Made by a program: the position numbers and the translations under genes. From NCBI GenBank assembly GCA_016218415.1, contig JACRED010000011.1, positions 1 to 54,503 of the forward strand: 54,503 bases of DNA. Direction: 5' to 3'. This stretch comes from Nitrosomonadales bacterium. Its GTDB lineage: Bacteria; Pseudomonadota; Gammaproteobacteria; Burkholderiales; Gallionellaceae. The notes beneath the pieces are model-generated. The model worked only from the letters and a program-made list of their open reading frames with translations, ran no database searches and was not told the DNA's origin. Shown in pieces: positions 20,121-27,947 of this stretch; position 1 is the first letter of the stretch, and each line of letters opens with the position of its first letter.

Positions 20121-20523
20121 AACCCTCCTCCTTCTTCTCTTGGGTATGCAGGATAACGGCCTCGATAAGACTTTTTTTGTTGAATGGCTTGAGCAGATAT
20201 TGGTCAGCGCCGACCAGCTTGCCGCGCGCTCGATCGAACAGCGTATCTTTGCTGGTCAGCATAATCACCGGAGTGTTTTTGAAGGTTTGATTTTTCTTGA
20301 TCAGCGCGCAAGTCTGGTAGCCATCCAGACGCGGCATCATCACATCCACGAATATCACATCAGGCTGGTTGTCCACCACTTTGCCCAAACCGTCGAAGCC
20401 GTCTTCCGCAAGGATGACCTGACACCCCGCCTGCGACAGGAATATTTCCCCGCTGCGCCTGATCGTGTTGCTGTCGTCGATCAGCAACACTTTTATCCCT
20501 GACAATGGCTGTTCCTCGCTCAT
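20110..20523 (-). CDS. pilG: CheY-like response regulator PilG
   Basis: First gene of the chemosensory run. Receiver of 137 aa: KVLLIDDSNTIRRSGEIF, phospho-Asp in VIFVDVMMPRLDG, MLTSKDTLFDRARG and YLLKPFNKKSL. The ATG at 20523 (MSEEQPLSG) is preceded by GAGGGA and fits the family; the longer frame from 20589 has no ribosome site. PilG promotes pilus extension and, in relatives, activates adenylate cyclase. The ~100 nt between it and trkH should hold the operon promoter, but I see no clear -35/-10 pair. Confidence 0.95.
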   Translation of the reverse strand: MSEEQPLSGIKVLLIDDSNTIRRSGEIFLSQAGCQVILAEDGFDGLGKVVDNQPDVIFVDVMMPRLDGYQTCALIKKNQTFKNTPVIMLTSKDTLFDRARGKLVGADQYLLKPFNKKSLIEAVILHTQEKKEEGYGH

Positions 20524-20624
20524 CTCGATCCCTCTTGCTTTGGCACTGATGCAATCATCATCTGTGTTTGAACGATTTCTGGGCGGCAATGCTAACGTAT
20601 CTCGCCGTTACTGTCATGCCGTTT

Positions 20625-22082
20625 TTACCTGCGCCAGAAATGGGGAGTGAACAGGATCAGCACCGTGAAAATTTCCAGCCGGCCAACCAGCATCGCGAGC
20701 GTGCACACCCAGGTCTGAAAATCGGTCAGCACCCCGAAATTACTGGCCGGACCGACCACGCCCAGACCCGGCCCCGCATTGTTGATGCAGGCGATGATCG
20801 CCGAGAAGGCAGAAATGAAATCCAGACCGCTGATCAGCAACACGAAGGTCATCGTTGCCACGCTCATAAAATACAGGAAGATGAAACCCAGCACCGAGAA
20901 CACGATGTTGTTCGCGATCACATGGCCGCCGATCTTCATCGGATTGACCACAGCCGGGTGCAGCAACTTGAGGAATTCGCGCGCGCCCTGCTTGAACAGG
21001 ATGATGGTGCGCACCATCTTGATCCCGCCGCCGGTGGAGCCGGAGCTGGCCACCACACAGCTCATGAACAGCATCCACATCGGCGCGAAGATCGGCCACT
21101 GGTTGAAATCCACGCTGACAAAACCGCAATCCGTCGCCAGCGAAACCAGATTGAAGCTGGCATGGCGCAACGCCGTCCAGAAACCCGGATAAGTGCCCTG
21201 CCACCACAGGAACGTGCCTATCCCCACACAACTTGCCAGGGTGACCGCGATAGTCGCGATGCCTTCCACATCGCGCAAATAAAGCCACAGGCTCTTCTCG
21301 CGCCACGCCAGGAAATGGGTGGCGAAGTTCATTGCAGCCAGCAGCATGAACACGATCAATACCAGCTCGATGGCGGGTGAGTTGAAATATCCGACGCTGG
21401 CATCATGCGTGGAGAAGCCCCCCAGACCCATCGCGGCAAAAGCGTGACAGACCGCATCCAGCCAATTCATGCCCACTATTTTCAATGACAGAATGCAGGC
21501 GATGGTGATGGCCAGATAAACCAGCCACAGATTGCGCGCCGTCTCGGTGATGCGCGGGGTCAGCGCGGAATCCTTCATCGGTCCGGGCGTTTCCGCCTTG
21601 AACAATTGCCGTCCGCCGATGCCCAGCAACGGCAGGATCGCCACCGCCAGCACGATGATGCCCATGCCGCCCAGCCAGTTCAATTCATGCCGCCAGATGT
21701 TGACCGAGGGAGCCAGATTATCCAGCCCCGTCAGCACCGTTGCGCCAGTTGTCGTCAACCCCGACATGGTTTCAAAATAGGCATCGGTGAACGTCAACCC
21801 ATCGATCAGCAGCAACAGCGGTAACGTCGCCACCGCAGGCATCGCCGTCCACATCGCCACCACCAGCAGGTAGCCGTGACGGATGGACAGCTCGCCCTTG
21901 TAGCGCCGGGTAGACAACCACAACAACATGCCCAGTCCGGCAGTCCATACCATCGCCAGCAGGAAATCGATCAGCGCTCCATCCTGATAGACGACCGAGG
22001 TCAGCAGGGGCAGGACATAGCTGATGCTGAACACCACCAGCATCATGCCCAGGGCATGGAGAACGGTTAGAGCGCGGCCCAT
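20625..22082 (-). CDS. trkH: Trk potassium uptake protein TrkH
   Basis: Membrane subunit of the Trk K+ uptake system, 485 aa with about ten hydrophobic segments. TrkH/KtrB filter-loop regions are recognisable: TMSGLTTTGATVL, AMGLGGFSTHD, SLATDCGFVSVDF and CINNAGPGLG, each with a central conserved Gly. It starts immediately after the trkA stop codon (TAA directly followed by ATG), so it depends on trkA translation. TrkA supplies the nucleotide-binding ring that gates this channel. Confidence 0.95.
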   Translation of the reverse strand: MGRALTVLHALGMMLVVFSISYVLPLLTSVVYQDGALIDFLLAMVWTAGLGMLLWLSTRRYKGELSIRHGYLLVVAMWTAMPAVATLPLLLLIDGLTFTDAYFETMSGLTTTGATVLTGLDNLAPSVNIWRHELNWLGGMGIIVLAVAILPLLGIGGRQLFKAETPGPMKDSALTPRITETARNLWLVYLAITIACILSLKIVGMNWLDAVCHAFAAMGLGGFSTHDASVGYFNSPAIELVLIVFMLLAAMNFATHFLAWREKSLWLYLRDVEGIATIAVTLASCVGIGTFLWWQGTYPGFWTALRHASFNLVSLATDCGFVSVDFNQWPIFAPMWMLFMSCVVASSGSTGGGIKMVRTIILFKQGAREFLKLLHPAVVNPMKIGGHVIANNIVFSVLGFIFLYFMSVATMTFVLLISGLDFISAFSAIIACINNAGPGLGVVGPASNFGVLTDFQTWVCTLAMLVGRLEIFTVLILFTPHFWRR

Positions 22083-23456
22083 TTAAAAGAATCCAAGGCT
22101 GACCTGGAACAGTTTTTCGACCTTTTTCACCATTCTCTTGTCGATGACGAAGACGATGACATGATCTTCCGCCTCGACCACCGTGTCGTGATGGCCAATG
22201 ATGACTTCGCCGCCGCGCACCAGCGCGCCTATGGTCGCCCCCTTGGGCAGATCGATCTCGTCGATGCGCCGCCCGACCACCCGCGAGGATTGCCGGTCGC
22301 CGTGCGCCACCAGTTCCAGCGCTTCCGCCGCGCCGCGCCGCAGGGAGTGCACGACCGCCACGTCGCCCTGCCGCACATAGGCCAGCAGCGAGCCTATCGT
22401 GACATACGCCGGGGACAGCGCGATATCGATTTTGCCGCCCTGCACCAGATCGACATAGGCGCTGCGGTTGATCAGCGCGATCACTTTGCGCGCCCCGCCC
22501 TGCTTGGCAAGCAGCGCGGACATGATGTTGTTCTCGTCGTCGTTGGTCAGCGCGCAGAACACATCGACTTCGTTGACATGCTCCTGCTGCATCAGTTTTT
22601 CGTCGGTGCCGTCCCCGTTCAGCACCAGCGTATTGGCCAGCTCCCCGGCCAATCTCTGGCAGGACTTCTTGTTGTATTCGATCAGCTTGACCTGATAGTT
22701 GCGTTCCAGCGACATGGCCAGACGGCGCCCGATATTGCCCCCGCCGACGATCATCACCCGCTTGGCCGGTTTGTCCATACGGCGCATTTCCTTGAGCACG
22801 CTGCGGATGTTGTCGGTCGCGGCGATGAAGAAAATTTCGTCGCCGTCCTCGATCACAGTGCTGCCTTCCGGGATGATCGGGCTGTCCTTGCGGAAGATCG
22901 CGGCGACGCGGGTCTCGACCTGCGGCATATGCTTGCGCAGAAAACTCAGCGGCTGCCCCACCAGCGGCCCGCCGGTAAAAGCGCGCACCGCGACCAGCGA
23001 GGCCTTGCCGTCGGCAAATTCCAGCACCTGCAATGCCTCGGGGAATTCGATCAGCTTGGTGATGTAATCGGTGAGTATCTGCTCCGGGCAGATCGAGAAA
23101 TCGACGCAGAAATTGTCCGCGCTGAACACCGCTTCGCGGTTGAGGTATTCTGTGGCGCGGATGCGCGCGATGCGTGTCGGCGTGTTGTAGAGGCTCGCGG
23201 CCAGCTTGCACGCGACCAGGTTCACCTCGTCGCTCTGCGTCACCGCCAGCAGCATGTCGGCGTCGGCGATGCCCGCCTGCTCAAGCACCGAAGGATGCGC
23301 GGCGTTGCCGGTCAAAGTGCGCAGATCCAGCCTGTCCTGCAACTGGCGCAGCTTCTCGCCATCCGAATCGACCACGGTGATGTCGTTGGCCTCGCCGACC
23401 AGGTTTTCAGCCACCGTGGAACCGACCTGACCGGCGCCGAGTATCAGTATTTTCAC
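22083..23456 (-). CDS. trkA: Trk potassium uptake regulatory protein TrkA
   Basis: Cytoplasmic NAD(H)-binding gating subunit, 457 aa with two RCK halves. Each half begins with a Rossmann motif: ILGAGQVGSTVAENL at residue 4 onward, and VMIVGGGNIGRRLA at ~235. Each half ends in a TrkA-C domain (GKASLVAVRAF and the VVGRRIDEIDLPKGATIGA region). The 457-aa length is normal for the two-domain form. AAGGAAG precedes the ATG. It forms a two-gene operon with trkH; upstream is a palindromic repeat element. Confidence 0.96.
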   Translation of the reverse strand: MKILILGAGQVGSTVAENLVGEANDITVVDSDGEKLRQLQDRLDLRTLTGNAAHPSVLEQAGIADADMLLAVTQSDEVNLVACKLAASLYNTPTRIARIRATEYLNREAVFSADNFCVDFSICPEQILTDYITKLIEFPEALQVLEFADGKASLVAVRAFTGGPLVGQPLSFLRKHMPQVETRVAAIFRKDSPIIPEGSTVIEDGDEIFFIAATDNIRSVLKEMRRMDKPAKRVMIVGGGNIGRRLAMSLERNYQVKLIEYNKKSCQRLAGELANTLVLNGDGTDEKLMQQEHVNEVDVFCALTNDDENNIMSALLAKQGGARKVIALINRSAYVDLVQGGKIDIALSPAYVTIGSLLAYVRQGDVAVVHSLRRGAAEALELVAHGDRQSSRVVGRRIDEIDLPKGATIGALVRGGEVIIGHHDTVVEAEDHVIVFVIDKRMVKKVEKLFQVSLGFF

Positions 23457-23488
23457 AGCACTTCCTTTTTAGCAACTTCAATTTTGCA

Positions 23489-23560
23489 GTAGGGGCGCGA
23501 TTCATCGCGCCCGCCTTCTGGTGAATGAATAGATCAGGGCGCGATGAATCGCGCCCCTAC
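23489..23560. repeat. Dimer of GTAGGGGCGC palindromes
   Basis: Inverted pair: 23489-23512 begins GTAGGGGCGCGATTC and 23537-23560 is its mirror, ending GCGCCCCTAC. Each 24-nt arm is itself self-complementary, so the unit can form two hairpins or one long one. The right end reaches into the coding sequence of the phosphatase gene and provides its TAG stop. A related single copy lies at 25721-25749. Confidence 0.8.
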
Positions 23561-24369
23561 ACCGCGCGTATCCAGTTCTTCCATTCCTCAAACAGCTTTT
23601 CGTCGCGCGCGGCTATCACCGAGCGCTGCCAGATATCCCCCTGGGCCAAATCATCGTGCTCGATGGAACAGGCGTGACCGCCCGATTCCGACAGGATCAG
23701 CGAGCCGGCCGCATAATCCCAGAGCTTCTGCCCGCCGTGCAGATACAGGTCGTAGCGGCCGGCCGCGGTGTAGCACCAGTCCAGCGCGCTCGCGCCGAAG
23801 TTGCGCTGCGATGAGCACGGCGGATGGGTCGCCAGTTGCGAAGCCAGTTTCTTCTTGAGATGTTTCATGTCCACGCTGGCCAGCGATTGCGCCAGCGTAC
23901 CCAGCGCATTGCGGCCAACCAGCTTCTCGCTGTTCAGGAACGCGCCCCTGTCCTGCTCGGCAGCGAACATCTCCTTTGCCACCGGGTCGTACACCACGCC
24001 CAGCACGCTCCTGCCCTCGCGCAACAGCGCTACCGATACCGCAAAATACGGCAGGCCGCGCACAAAGTTGGACGTGCCATCCAGCGGATCGACGCACCAC
24101 AGGCCGTCATGCCCGGCTTTCCAGAGCGCGTGCTGATCGGCAGCGCTCATTTCCTCGCCCAGCACCGGCACGTTGAGCACGGCTTGCAGTTTTTTGGTCA
24201 GCGCGGCTTGCGTGGCGATATCCGCCTCGGTGCACAGGCTGCCGTCACTCTTGTGCTGGTGCGCCACCTTGAGATAGCGCGGCATGATCTCTTCCGCCGA
24301 CACCAGCTTGACCGCGGCGATCACCGCCTTGAGCAGCGCGCTGATACCGATTGGGGCCGGGCGATTCAT
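23557..24369 (-). CDS. Inositol monophosphatase family protein (histidinol-phosphatase-like)
   Basis: Mg2+-dependent sugar-phosphate phosphatase family, 270 aa. The metal-site motifs are visible: GEE (loop with the first metal ligand), DPLDGTSNFVRG, and WDYAAGSLILSESGG near the C-terminus. The members of this family act on inositol phosphates, histidinol phosphate or 3'-phosphoadenosine-5'-phosphate; the substrate cannot be chosen from sequence. The reading frame is open far upstream, but the ATG at 24369 (MNRPAPIGI) is correct: it overlaps the stop of the thioredoxin-like gene as ATGA. Its TAG stop comes from the adjacent GTAGGGG repeat. Confidence 0.9.
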   Translation of the reverse strand: MNRPAPIGISALLKAVIAAVKLVSAEEIMPRYLKVAHQHKSDGSLCTEADIATQAALTKKLQAVLNVPVLGEEMSAADQHALWKAGHDGLWCVDPLDGTSNFVRGLPYFAVSVALLREGRSVLGVVYDPVAKEMFAAEQDRGAFLNSEKLVGRNALGTLAQSLASVDMKHLKKKLASQLATHPPCSSQRNFGASALDWCYTAAGRYDLYLHGGQKLWDYAAGSLILSESGGHACSIEHDDLAQGDIWQRSVIAARDEKLFEEWKNWIRAV

Positions 24370-24920
24370 TCCGACTTCCACTTGATCGAACAGCCCATGC
24401 TGGCGATCTGCTCGCGCGGCCCCTGTCCGGTCTGCGCCACCTGCAGCATTGCGTTGAACAGATCGCGCGGCGCATCGGGCACGGCCTCCTTGCGCGACGC
24501 ATCCAGCCTGCCGCGGTACTGCAACTCCATATTTGCGTTGAAGCCGAAGAAATCCGGCGTACACACCGCACCGTAATCCTTGGCGATTTGCTGGGTCTCG
24601 TCCCATACGTAAGGGAATGGGTAACCGTATTGCTGCGCGATCGCTTTCATGTTGTCGAACGAATCTTCCGCATACTCGGCGGGATCGTTCGACATGATCG
24701 CGATACTGTTGATGCCGTGCTGCTGCAACTCGCGGGTGTCGCGGATGATGCGCTCGCGGATCGACTTCACATAGGGGCAATGGTTGCAGATGAACATCAC
24801 CAGCAGGCCGTTCCTGCCGCGCGCGCTGGCCAGGTTATAACGCTTGCCATCCACGCCTGGCAGGTCGAAATCGCGGGCTTTCCAGCCAAAATCACAGATG
24901 GGGGGTTGCAGACTTGCCAT
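24366..24920 (-). CDS. Thioredoxin-like/AhpC-TSA family protein
   Basis: Thioredoxin-fold protein of 184 aa without signal peptide, so cytoplasmic. The active-site region is FICNHCPYV, with Cys45-x-x-Cys48, after a GLLVMF strand; later YVWDETQQIAKDYGAVCTPDFF contains the cis-Pro region of the fold. This subgroup is usually annotated as thioredoxin family or peroxiredoxin-like with unknown substrate. CAGGAG lies just before the ATG. It is translationally coupled (ATGA) to the downstream inositol-phosphatase-like gene and divergent from rsmE. Confidence 0.88.
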   Translation of the reverse strand: MASLQPPICDFGWKARDFDLPGVDGKRYNLASARGRNGLLVMFICNHCPYVKSIRERIIRDTRELQQHGINSIAIMSNDPAEYAEDSFDNMKAIAQQYGYPFPYVWDETQQIAKDYGAVCTPDFFGFNANMELQYRGRLDASRKEAVPDAPRDLFNAMLQVAQTGQGPREQIASMGCSIKWKSE

Positions 24921-24929
24921 TTCAAACTC

Positions 24930-24957
24930 CTGACAACATTTTTCGATGCGTTATATT
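24930..24957 (+). promoter_or_regulatory. Sigma-70-type promoter for rsmE
   Basis: CTGACA (24930-24935), a 16-bp spacer and TATATT (24952-24957), each one mismatch from consensus. It lies ~35 nt before the rsmE start codon, in the divergent gap. Confidence 0.6.
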
Positions 24958-24992
24958 ATCACGCCGACACCCTCTTACATTTGCCCCCGACC

Positions 24993-25724
24993 ATGCCGCG
25001 TTTCTATTGCCCCCCGCCCTTGCCCGCCAGCGGCGATTTTGAATTGCCACCGGAAGCCGCCCATCACGCAGCACGCGTGCTGCGTCTGCGCGAGGGCGAT
25101 GCGGTACAGATTTTCGATGGCCAAGGCCGCGAACGCCACGGGGTGATCGCCGAACTCGGCGGCAAGCGCGTCGTCGTCGGCAATCTCATCGCCGCCGACA
25201 TCGACCGCGAATCCCCGCTCAAGGTGCTGCTGGCCCAGGCGCTGGCCAGCAGCGAAAAGATGGACTGGGTGATACAGAAAGCGACCGAGCTGGGCGTCAC
25301 CGAGATCCAGCCCATAGACACCGAACGCAGCGTGGCCAGGCTCACTGCCGAACGCGCCGCAAAACGCCTGGAACATTGGCAACAGGTCGCGATCTCCGCC
25401 TGCGAACAATGCGGGCGCAACACGCTGCCGCAGATACACCCGCCCATCGACATCATGGTATGGCTGCAACAGATGCAAAAGTCACAGGACACGAAACTCA
25501 TCCTGCTGCCGCAGGGCGCGGGCTCGCTGCACACGCAGGCCAAACCGGAGGGGCGCATCGCATTGCTGATCGGCGCGGAGGGCGGCTTCACGCAGACAGA
25601 AAGCGATACCGCGCTAAACTGCGGATTCACCCCGATGCGCATGGGCGCGCGCGTGATGCGCACCGAGACGGCTGCGATTGCGGGGCTGGCGGCATTGCAA
25701 ACGCTGTGGGGAGATTTTTCGTAG
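24993..25724 (+). CDS. rsmE: 16S rRNA (uracil1498-N3)-methyltransferase RsmE
   Basis: SPOUT-family enzyme that methylates U1498 of 16S rRNA using S-adenosylmethionine. 243 aa, normal length. N-terminal PUA-like part (MPRFYCPP, HHAARVLRLREGD) and the trefoil-knot SAM site: KATELGVTEIQP, CEQCGRN, LIGAEGGFT and MGARVMRTETAA. The frame is open upstream, but the conserved MPRFY start is at 24993. The TAG stop lies within a GTAGGGG palindromic repeat. It is preceded by a good promoter and probably transcribed alone. Confidence 0.95.
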   Translation: MPRFYCPPPLPASGDFELPPEAAHHAARVLRLREGDAVQIFDGQGRERHGVIAELGGKRVVVGNLIAADIDRESPLKVLLAQALASSEKMDWVIQKATELGVTEIQPIDTERSVARLTAERAAKRLEHWQQVAISACEQCGRNTLPQIHPPIDIMVWLQQMQKSQDTKLILLPQGAGSLHTQAKPEGRIALLIGAEGGFTQTESDTALNCGFTPMRMGARVMRTETAAIAGLAALQTLWGDFS

Positions 25725-25749
25725 GGGCGATTCATGAATCGCCCATTAC
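25721..25749. repeat. Single GTAGGGGCG palindromic repeat at the rsmE 3' end
   Basis: GTAGGGGCGATTCATGAATC followed by GCCCATTAC. The core GGGCGATTC/GAATCGCCC is a perfect palindrome. It includes the rsmE stop codon TAG. It belongs to the same family as the dimer at 23489-23560. Confidence 0.75.
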
Positions 25750-25784
25750 GGCAGGAAGTGTGAAAACATGAAAGGGGAGGAAGC

Positions 25785-25970
25785 ATGCCATACGTCAACA
25801 TCCGCATCGCCGGCAAACTGAGCCGGGAACAGAAAAAGCAGATCGCCGCCGAGATCACCGACACGCTGGAACGCATCGCGCTCAAGCCCAAGAGCTATAC
25901 ATATATCGCCTTCGACGAACTGCCGGACGAGAACTGGGCTATTGCCGGACAGTTGCTGGATGAGGAATAG
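25785..25970 (+). CDS. 4-oxalocrotonate tautomerase family protein
   Basis: Small enzyme of 61 aa, the usual size for the family. After removal of Met the N-terminus is Pro (MPYVNIRIAG), the catalytic base of these tautomerases. The rest follows the beta-alpha-beta pattern (LSREQKKQIAAEITDTL, then KSYTYIAFDEL). Excellent Shine-Dalgarno GGGGAGGAAGC. The substrate is unknown; the gene lies between rsmE and argA, 37 nt before argA, and may share its transcript. Confidence 0.88.
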   Translation: MPYVNIRIAGKLSREQKKQIAAEITDTLERIALKPKSYTYIAFDELPDENWAIAGQLLDEE

Positions 25971-26007
25971 CGAGGCATCATCCGCATATTCCAACAGGGA
26001 GATATAA

Positions 26008-27327
26008 ATGCCTATCACCACCTCCGCCGAATTCGTCGCCTGGTTCCGCTCCGTCGCGCCCTACATCAACGCGTTTCGCGGGCGCACCTTCGTGATCGCG
26101 TTCGGCGGCGAAGTGGTCGCGGACGGCAAGTTCGTCGAGCTGACCCACGACTTCAACCTGCTTGCCGCGCTGGGCATCCGGCTGGTGCTGGTGCATGGAG
26201 CGCGTCCGCAGATCGAGCAGCATCTGGCGAAGAGCAATCTCGAAGGCACCTACCATCAGGGCATCCGCCTCACCGACGCCGAGACCATGCAATGCGTCAA
26301 GGAAGCGGTCGGACGGGTGCGGGTCGAGATCGAGGCGCTGCTGTCGATGGGACTGGCGAATTCGCCGATGGCAAACGCCGACATCCGCGTCGCGGGCGGC
26401 AATTTCATCACCGCGCAGCCGATAGGCGTGATCAACGGCGTGGACCTGCAGCACACCGGCACCGTGCGCAAGGTGGATGTTGCCGCGCTGAATGACAGGA
26501 TGGAATTCGGCGAAGTCGTGCTGCTCTCCCCGCTCGGCTACTCGCCCACCGGAGAAGTGTTCAACCTGACCCTGGAAGACGTCGCCACCGCCACCGCGAT
26601 CGCGCTGGACGCCGACAAACTGATGTTCCTGATGGACACCGACGGCGTGCACGACAAGAAGGGCAAGCTGCTCAAGGAACTCACGATCTCGCAGGCACAG
26701 GATGTCATGTCCGGCAAGCGCAAACTGACCGACGATGTGGCCCTGTTTCTGCCCTGCGCGATACGCGCCTGCGAGGCGGGCGTCGCGCGCGCCCACCTGA
26801 TCAGCCGCCACACCGACGGCGCGGTGTTGCAGGAGCTGTTCAGCGACGAAGGTATAGGGACTATGGTCGTCGAGAGCACGCTCAACACGCTGCGTGACGC
26901 CAGCATCGAAGACATCGGCGGCATCATCGAACTGCTGCGCCCGCTGGAAGAGAGCGGCATCCTGGTGCGGCGTTCGCGCGAACTGCTGGAACGGGAGATA
27001 GCCCGTTTCGTCGTGCTGGAACACGACCACCGCATCGTCGGCTGCGCCGCGCTTTATCCTTTCCCGGACGAAGCGGCGGCCGAACTCGCCTGCCTCGCGG
27101 TCGAAGCACAGAGCCGCGACCGCGGCTACGGCGAGGCCATCCTCAACCACATGATAGACATCGCCAAGTCGCAGAAGCTGAAAAAGCTGTTCGTGCTGAC
27201 CACGCGCACCGCGCACTGGTTCATCGAGCGCGGCTTCAGCGAGGCCGATGTCTCGGCACTGCCTGCGCAGAAGAAGACGCTGTACAACTTCCAGCGGAAG
27301 TCTAAGGTGTTTGTCAGGAAGATTTAA
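26008..27327 (+). CDS. argA: N-acetylglutamate synthase ArgA
   Basis: First step of arginine synthesis: acetyl-CoA + glutamate to N-acetylglutamate. 439 aa, classic ArgA length. N-terminal amino-acid-kinase domain ~20-285 (FVIAFGGEVV, LVLVHGARPQIE, VLLSPLGYSPTGE) and C-terminal GNAT acetyltransferase ~295-430 (IEDIGGIIELL, IVGCAALYPF, RDRGYGEAILNHM, TARTAHWF-like TTRTAHWFIERGF). The kinase-like domain normally carries the arginine feedback site. GGGAGATATAA precedes the ATG. Confidence 0.96.
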   Translation: MPITTSAEFVAWFRSVAPYINAFRGRTFVIAFGGEVVADGKFVELTHDFNLLAALGIRLVLVHGARPQIEQHLAKSNLEGTYHQGIRLTDAETMQCVKEAVGRVRVEIEALLSMGLANSPMANADIRVAGGNFITAQPIGVINGVDLQHTGTVRKVDVAALNDRMEFGEVVLLSPLGYSPTGEVFNLTLEDVATATAIALDADKLMFLMDTDGVHDKKGKLLKELTISQAQDVMSGKRKLTDDVALFLPCAIRACEAGVARAHLISRHTDGAVLQELFSDEGIGTMVVESTLNTLRDASIEDIGGIIELLRPLEESGILVRRSRELLEREIARFVVLEHDHRIVGCAALYPFPDEAAAELACLAVEAQSRDRGYGEAILNHMIDIAKSQKLKKLFVLTTRTAHWFIERGFSEADVSALPAQKKTLYNFQRKSKVFVRKI

Positions 27328-27410
27328 AACCCGAGCTGCATTTCATGGAGGGAATGCCGTGTTTGTACTTGCAGCGCATCCGCGCTACTTTACCTTAGAG
27401 AACAGAACAA

Positions 27411-27794
27411 ATGGCACGTAATTTATTGAAGTTTACCGTCCTTCCATGCTTGGTTGCTTTTGCGGCCGGTGGCCTCGTTTTTCTGGCTGTAACTTGGTGG
27501 TCCTCGCGACTCGAAATTTCAATTGTTATATTAAATGATTCAGGTCTAGAAGTTGAAGGTGTAGTTATTGAAGGGACTGGATCGAAAGTTCATATCTCAA
27601 AGATCGGCGTTGGCGCCGTAACACAGCTCAAATACAGGATTCCGGGGGAAGGAACTTATGTACTCTCGGCCAAACTACGAGAGGGTCAGTCAATTTCAAC
27701 ATCGACAGGGCTCTATGTAGAGAGTGGTGACCTTGTGATCGAGGTAATAGAAAGGGATGCTATCAAAACCTTTGTCCAAAAGAGCAGCTATTGA
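27411..27794 (+). CDS. Hypothetical membrane-anchored protein
   Basis: Unrecognised protein of 127 aa. A single N-terminal hydrophobic segment (~8-30) is followed by a ~95-residue, beta-rich, presumably periplasmic domain (EISIVILNDSGLEVEGVVI, then GVGAVTQLKYRI and GTYVLSAKL). Codon use is clearly more AT-rich than argA and ampG on either side, which suggests recent acquisition. No strong ribosome site is visible. The sequence AGAGCAG-loop-CTGCTCT spans the stop codon and can form a hairpin, but there is no T-tract. The frame could be real or a degenerate remnant; no function is assigned. Confidence 0.6.
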   Translation: MARNLLKFTVLPCLVAFAAGGLVFLAVTWWSSRLEISIVILNDSGLEVEGVVIEGTGSKVHISKIGVGAVTQLKYRIPGEGTYVLSAKLREGQSISTSTGLYVESGDLVIEVIERDAIKTFVQKSSY

Positions 27795-27923
27795 CTGCTC
27801 TCTAACTCTGCGTTAGCCGTACTCTCGTTGGAGCACGCGCATGGCAACTCGCATAAGGCGTAGGGCGTCAATAAGCGTAGCGCATTGCGCCGAATGAAAA
27901 CACATACGGCGGCATACCCGTTG

Positions 27924-27947
27924 CCCTTCGACAAGCTCAGGACAAGG
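27924..27947. repeat. Single REP-like element CCTTCGACAAGCTCAGG
   Basis: Half-copy of the CCTTCGACAAGCTCAGG repeat family, abutting the 3' end of the ampG-like gene. Two inverted pairs of the same family occur at 29252-29330 and 40210-40279. Confidence 0.75.

Noticed and set aside
22161..23492. 443-codon plus-strand frame opposite trkA
   Set aside because: Antisense shadow of trkA.
23489..23560. Considered as a CRISPR or intrinsic terminator
   Set aside because: Only one inverted pair, no regularly spaced direct repeats and no T-tract; fits a palindromic intergenic repeat instead.
25978..27216. 412-codon minus-strand frame opposite argA
   Set aside because: Antisense shadow of argA.
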